A program made the position numbers and the translations under genes. Of a stretch of 64,000 nt of DNA, positions 57,526-64,000 are shown one piece after another; the first letter of the stretch is position 1, and every line of letters begins with the position of its first letter. This DNA is from Micromonospora chersina (GTDB lineage: Bacteria > Actinomycetota > Actinomycetes > Mycobacteriales > Micromonosporaceae), in contig NZ_FMIB01000002.1 of NCBI RefSeq assembly GCF_900091475.1, positions 3,100,001 through 3,164,000 on the forward strand. Direction: 5' to 3'. The notes under the pieces are model-generated. The model worked only from the letters and a program-made list of their open reading frames with translations. It was not told the origin of the DNA and did not search any database.

Positions 57526-58733
57526 TTACCCGCAGATTCAAGAATCGTCCGGGCAACGCGAAGCCTGCCCTTAACATTTTCAGTGTGAGTTGTGCGCTCG
57601 GAGGCGTAAGCCTGAAACTCTGAGTCGTCGCGTATCTGCATAACGAGCCGGGTGCTAAACACTACCGGGAAACCCTCATCGCGAAGACGACAAGCGGCCG
57701 CAAAAATGCTTTCAAAGAGGGGGACGCTAAACTTCTTCTGCCTAAGCCACGCATTGCGTTCAACGTTCTTGGCCTCGCTCAGGAACCAGTCAAGGTTGGA
57801 AAAGGCCGCAGACCTCTCGCTCTCTCCATATCTCTGCGCGTTATGAGAAAATCGATTAAGGAACCGCACCATCGACGGCGTGTACTCGTCTCCAAGGCGC
57901 CAGACTGCAAAAGCCCGCAGAAGTACCTCGATGTCCCGCATATGCAAGTCGGGTTCTCGTCGTCCAAGGAGAGCCCTCCATCGATCATCCAAATTCCATT
58001 TGAACAAGTCGTCATAAAAGCTTGAGTGATATAGGCTGGACCTGATCTCCTGCGGCGTCAGATTGACGCCACCTGTGTTTAGCCGATTGAACATCTCGTA
58101 AATTGACGACGTATCGTCCGACGGCCTGACCTGCTTGACAATGATATTACGGATAGTGCGCAGGTCGAACTGCATACGATACTCGCCAAGCGTCGAGTAT
58201 CTCAACTTGTTGAACCGATTCGGTCCACCCGGCCTTACCTCGGCCAGGCGGAGATCGAACGACTCGAAATAGTCATCGTCATGCAGGATGTCGTCGGGTA
58301 TCGTACCTGCGTCGCCGAAAATCTTCCGGATTTCGGACCTCCGCTCCTTTCGCGGGAAGCGCTCTTTCACGAAATAGTAGATCGTCATCAGCCGCTGCTG
58401 ACCATCGACGACCAAGAACCTGTTGCGATCTTCCTCGTAAAGGAACACCTGCGGAACCGGAAGCCCAATAATCAGAGACTCAATAAGTTTCGAGGCTCTT
58501 TTAATGTCCCAGACATAATTCCGCTGGAAGCCGGGTATCTTCACCGCCCCGGACTCGATGAAGCTGAAAATGGTTGACACATTGAAGTCATTCGGAGAGG
58601 AAGTTAGGTCGTACTCCTCGATCTGATCAGTCTCTTCGATCTCGATATCGCGCCACTCTTCCTCGACTGCGTCGTCAAACACAACCTCAGTCCTCTCCGA
58701 TTCTATCGCCGAGCCATTGCAGTCCGGGGTCAA
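57522..58733 (-). CDS. DUF262 (GmrS N-terminal-like) protein without HNH half
   Basis: The 403-aa protein starts at the ATG at 58733-58731. After an acidic N-terminus (VEEEWRDIEIEETDQIEEYD) the DUF262 core shows VKIPGFQRNYVWDIKRASKL, GLPVPQVFLYEEDRNRFLVV, and the signature Asp110-Gly-Gln-Gln-Arg114 in VDGQQRLMTIYY. SIYEMFNRLNTGGVNLTPQE IR is the conserved second block. The C-terminal half is helical and lacks the DUF1524 His-Asn-His nuclease motif of GmrSD enzymes. DUF262 is an NTP-using ParB-like domain. The missing nuclease may be replaced by the coupled HEPN protein. Strongly AT-enriched, a sign of transfer. Confidence 0.85.
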   Translation of the reverse strand: MTPDCNGSAIESERTEVVFDDAVEEEWRDIEIEETDQIEEYDLTSSPNDFNVSTIFSFIESGAVKIPGFQRNYVWDIKRASKLIESLIIGLPVPQVFLYEEDRNRFLVVDGQQRLMTIYYFVKERFPRKERRSEIRKIFGDAGTIPDDILHDDDYFESFDLRLAEVRPGGPNRFNKLRYSTLGEYRMQFDLRTIRNIIVKQVRPSDDTSSIYEMFNRLNTGGVNLTPQEIRSSLYHSSFYDDLFKWNLDDRWRALLGRREPDLHMRDIEVLLRAFAVWRLGDEYTPSMVRFLNRFSHNAQRYGESERSAAFSNLDWFLSEAKNVERNAWLRQKKFSVPLFESIFAAACRLRDEGFPVVFSTRLVMQIRDDSEFQAYASERTTHTENVKGRLRVARTILESAGK

Positions 58734-59158
58734 GCACGAACCGCTAGCTCGGCTAGCACTCGTCGACTTGCCTCTCCCAACGCGTCCTCGGACCCTACCT
58801 CCAAAGGCGAAGTAGCGGGGCCCCTGACCCTCATTAATGCGTGCCCCAGGGTCGCCTGACTAGCCGGTCACTTGTCAGGAATCCGACAGATAATCTGCGG
58901 TGCCGAGGCCACGACGGTCTCAAATGGTATTGCGAGGCTGGGCGCCAGAACGCGAAGGGATGCCAAGCTCACGGAATGCCCACAGGAGTTGAGTCGCGTT
59001 TAGACGCCGGCGCCAACGAGAGGCTCCATGCACGGCAGGCGTTGTCGGCCATGTCGGCGGAGACTCACAGACTGATAGCCGGCATGACCCTTGCCGCCAG
59101 ATGCCCCGGCACGCAAAATTCAGCCACTCAGCACGGCGCCGGCCCTTCACCGGCGGGT
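58734..59158. other. Non-coding right edge of the island
   Basis: No supported gene. A minus-strand stretch at about 58920-59030 (RRRLNATQLLWAFRELGIPS) vaguely recalls the tail of actinobacterial recombinase-like proteins, but is too short and broken to call. Base composition returns to the chromosomal norm here. No attachment-site repeat was identified. Confidence 0.4.
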
Positions 59159-59184
59159 GGCCGCCGACCCCCTGGTCGGCGGCC
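59159..59184 (-). terminator. 11-bp perfect hairpin after the M14 carboxypeptidase
   Basis: GGCCGCCGACC (59159-59169), loop CCCT, GGTCGGCGGCC (59174-59184). It lies 20 bp downstream of the carboxypeptidase stop (minus strand). No T-tract. Confidence 0.7.
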
Positions 59185-59203
59185 CCCAACCTCCAAGCGG
59201 TGG

Positions 59204-61645
59204 CTACTGGACCCTTACCCTCTGCCTGCTGTAGTTCGTACCTTCACCGTCCGGCTTGTAGTTGCTCTCCACGTTGCCGGCGATGTCGATCGAGAACCAG
59301 TTCACGGTGGTATCGCTGTTCACCGTGATGTTCTGGACCCCCTCACGCATCCCCGCCAGCGCCAGCTTGGCCGACCCGTACGTAGGCCGACTCCCGTCAA
59401 GCGTGTAGTACAGGTTCGCCGGCTCACTCGTGCTGAACGTGAACGCCGTAGCCCCCTGCTCCCGCTTGACGACCTGCAACGACGTCCGAGGCTGGGTCTT
59501 GTCCGTCGCGTACGCCCGGGCCACCTCAAGGATCGCGATGTTGCCGTTGGCAAACTCCATCGCCTCCTCATGCCCCTCGGCGAACGGCGGCTGGAACCCG
59601 ACGGCCGTGAACCGCCCGGTCGCCGGGTTGTAGATGTCCGCACCGACCTCGAAGTCCCAGCCGATGATGCCCCGGTTGTACCAGTGCTCGTCGGCGCTGT
59701 TGCCGGCCGCCGAGTACAGAACATCGGTCACCGGTCCGGTGCGGCCCGGCCAGATCGCCGTGCCCCGGTACTCCTGGACCCGGGAGAGGATGTAGTCGGA
59801 GGAGGTCCAGAAGTACGCCTCGGTGCCCTGATCCACCCGCGGCAGCACCTCCCGCCCCTCGGCCTTGTACGCCCCCGGCGGCCACATGAAGTACCCGCCG
59901 TAGGAGTGGGTGTTCATGGACAGCTTGATGTTGGGGAAGGTGTCGACCAGCCAGACCTCGTTGCGCGCCTCCGGCTCGGACAGCTCACTGGGCCCGGCGA
60001 ACGTGTCGCTGACGCAGTTGGTGGCCGACGCGCCGACATAGCCGTCGAAGACGGAGCCGACCGAGAAGTTCCGGTTGATGTCGACGCCCCAGGCGTTGCG
60101 GCGGGCGGGGTCGGCGTTGGACTCCGGGCAGTAGTTCGTCAGGTTTCGCCGCTGCATGTTGTAGTCGTACATGCTGTAGTGCGCGCCGTCGGGGTTGACG
60201 ACCGGGAGGATGAAGATGTCCAGGTCGTCGACGATCTTGCGGGTGTCCGGATCCTTGGCGTAGTTGCGCAGCAGCCGCTCGGCCGACTCCACGCAGACCA
60301 GCGGGGTCACCCACTCCCGGGCGTGCTCTTGGCAGTAGAGGAAGACGCCGACCTTCGAGCCGTCGCGGTGCTTGCCGATGCGCAGCACCTTCATCTGGAA
60401 CGGTTCGCGGGACACGCTCGCCGGCGCCTTCAGGTTGTCGGTCAGCTGGGTGACGGGAGCGGCGGCCATCACGCCGGCGCCGGCGTTGCCCCGGTAAGTG
60501 CTGGCGGTGAGCAGCTTGGCCGCGTCGGCGTTGCCGTTGACCGCGGCGACGACCTGCGCCGCCGTGCTGGTGATGGCACCGGAGCCGTCGGTGGCAAGAC
60601 GCACCGTGACGGCCTTGCCGGACACGCTCACCGTCAGCGGAGCGTTGGCCGTGCCCGGGTCGACCAGCGCCATGGTGATGTCGTTGCCGCCCTCGGAGCC
60701 GTACGCCGTCGAGGTGACGTAGAGGGTGCTCGCCGCGGCGGTGCCGAACTGCGCCTGCGCGTTGCGCCGATAGCCGTTCGTCTTGTACGGCAGGTCGATC
60801 AGCTCGGTCAGCTTCGGGAACTCCGCGGCCAGGCCGGTGAACCGCGCGGTGACCTCGGTCGGGTCCATGTAGTGGTCGACGAAGTCCGACACGTACGGGT
60901 GCTTGCCGGGGTCCTTGCGCGGGCTGCCGAGCCACTTCGCGACGTCGACCGTGGCCGAGCCGCCCTTGTTGCTGGTGATGGTGGCCCTGGCCGGCGCGGC
61001 GGTGACGGGGACCGGGTTGCTGAACCGGTGGTACATGTACTGGCCGGCGTCGGTGAACCGGGACATGGTGGCGGTGCCGCCGGAGCCGATCTCCGTGCCG
61101 GGTCCGCTGTCCCAGCTCGCCGTCAGCACCGTCGTCGAGTCGGTGCCGGCGCTCGACTTCACCTCGATGTTGAGGAAGAGCTGGTTGTCGAGGCTGGTGA
61201 ACCATTCGGCCCGCAGCACGGTCAGGGTGTCGGTGGTGGCGGTCGCCGCCGTCGCGGCCCGGATGGCGGCGGAGCGTTCGGCCATGTTCTGCGCGTAGTC
61301 GCTCTGGTCGGAGATGGCGTCCCGCACGTCGAAGCCCTTGTCGCGCAGCGCCCGGCTCTCCTCGGGGCTGAGGATGGCGTGCACCTCGATGCCGTTGTCG
61401 ACGGGCTTGACGTACTCGGCGAGGTCGACGCCGAGCTGGTGGAGGCGGTCGATGCCCGACTTGTCGGCCACGACGATGCGCATGAGGCCGACGCCGTTCT
61501 GTTCGCCGGTCGATGACCGGTCGGGGGCGACGGCGGCATCATTCGTCGGGCTGGCGAGGCTGGGTGCGCTGACGGCGAGCGCCAGCGGTAGGGCGAGCAG
61601 GGCCAGGAATCGGCGCGGGCGGTTGGATCTTCCTGTACTCCTCAT
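59204..61645 (-). CDS. Secreted M14 zinc carboxypeptidase
   Basis: The 813-aa protein starts at the ATG at 61645-61643 (MRSTGRSNRPRRFLALLALP) with GGAAGG upstream; the signal peptide ends near SLA-S. A pro-region precedes the M14 domain: YVSDFVDHYMDPTEVTARFT, zinc ligands His and Glu in YCQEHAREWVTP, DIFILPVVNPDGAHYS, VDINRNFS, third ligand in LSMNTHSYGGYFMWP, and catalytic Glu in GWDFEVG. It carries an insert (about 360-450) with IVNG-type beta structure. The C-terminal YYTLDGSRPTYGSAKL is a chitobiase/hexosaminidase C-terminal module. It probably degrades extracellular peptides. An 11-bp hairpin terminates it. Confidence 0.92.
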   Translation of the reverse strand: MRSTGRSNRPRRFLALLALPLALAVSAPSLASPTNDAAVAPDRSSTGEQNGVGLMRIVVADKSGIDRLHQLGVDLAEYVKPVDNGIEVHAILSPEESRALRDKGFDVRDAISDQSDYAQNMAERSAAIRAATAATATTDTLTVLRAEWFTSLDNQLFLNIEVKSSAGTDSTTVLTASWDSGPGTEIGSGGTATMSRFTDAGQYMYHRFSNPVPVTAAPARATITSNKGGSATVDVAKWLGSPRKDPGKHPYVSDFVDHYMDPTEVTARFTGLAAEFPKLTELIDLPYKTNGYRRNAQAQFGTAAASTLYVTSTAYGSEGGNDITMALVDPGTANAPLTVSVSGKAVTVRLATDGSGAITSTAAQVVAAVNGNADAAKLLTASTYRGNAGAGVMAAAPVTQLTDNLKAPASVSREPFQMKVLRIGKHRDGSKVGVFLYCQEHAREWVTPLVCVESAERLLRNYAKDPDTRKIVDDLDIFILPVVNPDGAHYSMYDYNMQRRNLTNYCPESNADPARRNAWGVDINRNFSVGSVFDGYVGASATNCVSDTFAGPSELSEPEARNEVWLVDTFPNIKLSMNTHSYGGYFMWPPGAYKAEGREVLPRVDQGTEAYFWTSSDYILSRVQEYRGTAIWPGRTGPVTDVLYSAAGNSADEHWYNRGIIGWDFEVGADIYNPATGRFTAVGFQPPFAEGHEEAMEFANGNIAILEVARAYATDKTQPRTSLQVVKREQGATAFTFSTSEPANLYYTLDGSRPTYGSAKLALAGMREGVQNITVNSDTTVNWFSIDIAGNVESNYKPDGEGTNYSRQRVRVQ

Positions 61646-61913
61646 GAGAGTCCTTCCGGCAAGCGATCCAGAAGGCCGCGCAGTCGAGGAGTCGGGGTAG
61701 GTCACCCCGGCTGCCGCAGCTACACACAGCGTCGTCGCCGTCTCACCATCAGTCAAGATCTATAGTGAGCCACGCTCACCCGGATTCGTCGACCCGGCGG
61801 CGGTAGCCGCACAACGCCGGCGCCAGCAGGTGAACAAGGGCGGCGGGCTGACTGGCCGGCCGTCCGCGCCCGGGGGGCACGGGGCGTCCGGCGCCGAGCT
61901 GTCAGCGCAACGG

Positions 61914-62818
61914 TCACCCAGTGATCGTCAGCTTTACCGGCAGGCCCTGCGTCACCTCCAGGACTGCCCGCTCCCCCAGCGGTCGCGACAGCTTGAGGGT
62001 GGCGGTGCGCTGCGCGCCGATGTCCGCGCATGCCTCGTCCTTGGCGTGCCGGTGCTCGATGACGATCACCACGACCGCCAGATCCGACTCGACCGCTTCG
62101 GCACTGTAGTCGGCCCCGCACGGCTCGCTGCCGGGGCCGGGCGCGCCGGTGAAGGTGACGGTCAGTTCGCTGCTCGCGGTCGTGGTGGTCGCCGACTCGA
62201 TCGCCAGCCCCGCATGTGGGTGATCGGCGTCCCAGGGCGGTGGGGTCACCCGGACGATGGCCGAGGGATCCACCGCCACCCGCGCCAGCCGCACGGTCGT
62301 TCCATCGAGGGTGTATTCCCACGCCGGGGCGGTCGCCGGGCCGCGGGTGGTCGGGACCGTCATGGTGGTGAGGCGAGCCCGGGTGATCTTGAGCGGCGCG
62401 CAGCCGGAACAGTCGCCCGTCCCCGCGGCGCGTAGCTGCACCAACGCCCCGTCCGCCGAGAGCACGGGCATGTCCTGACGGGTGCCGTTGGCCCAGACGA
62501 TGGTGCCGGCCTGCTGGGGCGCCCCGGGCAGCGTCGAGGCGGCCTCGACACGGCCGGCCGACAGGCTCTCCTTGTAGGACCCGTTCGCCGGCTCCCAGTC
62601 GCCGAGCTGGCGGGTCAGCTCCCCACCGGAACGAAGGGCGCACCTCCCGCGGCGCGAAACGCCTGGTCGTACCGGGTGAGGGCCTCGCCCGCCTGCTGGC
62701 GCAGCCCGTCGAGCGGCTCGACGGCCGGATTGTTCCCGGCGGCCCCACAACCGCCGAGCAGGGCGACGGCCGTGATCCAAGGAAGAATCCGGCCCCGACG
62801 GGTCCTCGCTGTCTCCAC
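61914..62818 (-). pseudogene. Lipoprotein gene broken by one frameshift, downstream of MMPL gene
   Basis: The N-terminal part (GTG 62818; a GTG at 62839 is possible) reads TARTRRGRILPWITAVALLG GCGAAG, giving a lipobox LLGGC. It then loses frame after FVPVG at a C4 run on the plus strand (62621-62624). One extra base restores GELTRQLGDWEPANGSYKES and a coherent 230-aa secreted domain (TIVWANGTRQDMPVLSADGA, DCSGCAPLKITRARLTTMTV, VIVIEHRHAKDEACADIGAQ) to the TGA at 61914. The family was not recognised. It lies 50 bp after the MMPL stop, so it is likely the co-exported or accessory lipoprotein. Sequencing error is a real alternative to true inactivation. Confidence 0.7.
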
Positions 62819-62868
62819 CTCCTTGAGACGCCCGCACACCGGTCCGGGTTGCACGCCCGCGCCGCCCG

Positions 62869-64000
62869 CTACACCTCCGCCACGCTCACCGGCTCGGGCG
62901 GGGCCTGCGGCCCGGTGACCCGCCGCTCGTCCCCGTGCCCCGGCCACCATGCCTTGTGCCCGATCAACGCCGTCAACGCCGGCACGAAGAACATCGACAT
63001 CACGAACGCCGACAGCACGATCCCGATGGCGACCGCGAACCCCATCTGCTGCAGGAACGAGATCGGCGCCAGCATCAGCACCCCGAAGGTCCCGGCCAGG
63101 ATGAGGCCGGCCGCGGCGACGGTCGGCCCGGCATGCTCCACGCCGATGGCGGCGGCCTGGTGCGGCTCGTTGCCCTCCCGGGCCTCCTCCCGCAGCCGGG
63201 CGATCATGAGGATGTTGTAGTCCGTCCCGATCGCCACCACGAAGAGGTACAGGATGATCGGCAACTGGAAGGTCACCCCGGGCTTGTCCTGGAGCCCCTG
63301 GAACAGGTAGACCGTCGCCCCCAGGGTCGCCGCGAAGTTGAGCAGCACCGCGATCACCAGGTAGATCGGCGCGACCAGGCTCCGGAGCAGCAGCGCGAGG
63401 ATGAGCGCGATGAGCCCCGCCGCCACCGGCAGGATCACCGACAGGTCCCGGTTGTTCGCCGAGTTGATGTCCGCGAAGATCGCGGTCGTTCCGCCGACCA
63501 GCGCCTTGGTGCCGGGTGGCGCCGCCTCGTGCACGGCGTCGCGCAGGTCGTCGCGGACAAGAGTGATGGCCTCGTTGGAGACCGGATTCTCGTTCAGCAG
63601 CAGGTTGACCCGGGCCACGCTCGGGTCGCTGGCCCGCTCCGGCGGCTGCACCCGGGCCACGCCCGGGGCCTTCGCGGCGGCCGCCGCGAAGTCGGTGACC
63701 TGCTGCTCGGTCAGCGGCGTGCCGTTGCCGGTGGTCAGGTAGACCTCGGTGGGGGCCAGGGCGCCGGCGGCGAACCCGCGCTGGAGGTCCTTGGCGGCCT
63801 TCGCCGACTCGGTGTCCTGCGGGAAGCCGGCGCTGAAGTCGTAGTCGGCCTTGTAGCTCAGCACGCCCGCGGCGAGCGCGACCAGCAGGGCGCCGGAGGC
63901 CGCCGCGACGAGCGCCGGTCGGCGTCCGACGGCGGTGCCGAGCCGCCGCGACAGGGTCGCCTTGGGGGTACGCTGCCACGCCTTTGACGGCCAGAACACG
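62869..64000 (-). CDS. MMPL-family RND transporter, C-terminal part (5' end outside window)
   Basis: The frame is open to the right edge and ends at 62869; only the last 377 residues are visible. A membrane segment at AAASGALLVALAAGVLSYKA starts the second repeat, then a porter-like domain, then a cluster of helices: ILPVAAGLIALILALLLRSL, APIYLVIAVLLNFAATLGAT, QLPIILYLFVVAIGTDYNIL, FGVLMLAPISFLQQMGFAVA and IGIVLSAFVMSMFFVPALTA. GTDYNILM is the proton-relay core of MMPL proteins. These export lipids, siderophores or antibiotics. The downstream lipoprotein (50 bp) is probably co-transcribed. Confidence 0.93.
   Translation of the reverse strand, partial: VFWPSKAWQRTPKATLSRRLGTAVGRRPALVAAASGALLVALAAGVLSYKADYDFSAGFPQDTESAKAAKDLQRGFAAGALAPTEVYLTTGNGTPLTEQQVTDFAAAAAKAPGVARVQPPERASDPSVARVNLLLNENPVSNEAITLVRDDLRDAVHEAAPPGTKALVGGTTAIFADINSANNRDLSVILPVAAGLIALILALLLRSLVAPIYLVIAVLLNFAATLGATVYLFQGLQDKPGVTFQLPIILYLFVVAIGTDYNILMIARLREEAREGNEPHQAAAIGVEHAGPTVAAAGLILAGTFGVLMLAPISFLQQMGFAVAIGIVLSAFVMSMFFVPALTALIGHKAWWPGHGDERRVTGPQAPPEPVSVAEV

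Noticed and set aside
58920..59189. Integrase or recombinase remnant at the right edge of the island
   Set aside because: About 30 residues (LNATQLLWAFRELGIPS region) are suggestive, but the frame is short, broken and has no catalytic residues.
58841..61516. 891-codon plus-strand frame
   Set aside because: Mostly antisense of the M14 carboxypeptidase gene; dominated by Val/Gly/Arg runs.
1..64000. tRNA, rRNA and insertion sequences
   Set aside because: None was recognised by eye; a covariance-model and transposase search would be needed to exclude them fully.

Overview
The window is high-GC actinomycete chromosome, most likely Micromonosporaceae (Micromonospora or a close relative). The evidence is the strongly GC-biased third codon positions, frequent GTG starts, GTGA/ATGA gene overlaps, leaderless TAnnnT promoters, an F420-type PPOX enzyme, an aculeacin/penicillin-type acylase and a CBM3-like cellulose-binding protein. 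No rRNA, tRNA, CRISPR array or intact insertion sequence was seen. Both window edges cut genes: a PPOX-family gene on the left and an MMPL transporter on the right.

Layout. 0-20 kb is a patchwork of short transcription units: pentapeptide protein, serine hydrolases, NAD(P)- and F420-dependent oxidoreductases, secreted peptidases (M15, an HExxH metalloprotease), aldo/keto reductases, and a divergent LysR / beta-lactamase-fold pair. Many convergent junctions carry long perfect GC hairpins. 20-24 kb holds a truncated DrrA-type ABC ATPase running head-on into a large AAA/TPR ATPase whose own stop is missing, so this is a deletion scar or an assembly join. 24-33 kb contains a leaderless FnIII/CBM3 secreted protein, a three-gene cassette of unknown function (Tat protein, 86-aa protein, Cys-rich protein), and a two-component system divergent from a lipoprotein / HlyD-type adaptor / MacB-type ABC exporter operon. 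33-49.5 kb has MscS, regulators, a second MmyB-regulator/SDR pair, a compact SF1 helicase, a TetR/GNAT pair, an EamA exporter with a possible leader peptide, a 44-bp tandem hairpin array, an OGG-fold protein, a frameshifted acylase and a globin-like/FNR operon.

49.5-59 kb is accessory. Base composition falls visibly, strongly so at 57.0-58.8 kb. It carries an XRE/flavoprotein pair, an McrBC-type pair, an m5C DNA methyltransferase and a coupled DUF262-HEPN pair: an apparent defence island. McrBC plus a C5 methyltransferase resembles LlaJI/BsuMI-type restriction-modification. The DUF262 protein lacks the usual C-terminal HNH half and is translationally coupled to a HEPN protein with an intact Rx4H motif. 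This pair is the best candidate here for an undescribed system. 59-64 kb returns to ordinary chromosome: a secreted M14 carboxypeptidase, then an MMPL transporter followed by a frameshifted lipoprotein gene.

Two single-base frameshifts in short G/C runs (near 46,528 and 62,622) and the head-on junction near 20,855 deserve a read-level check before biological meaning is attached to them.
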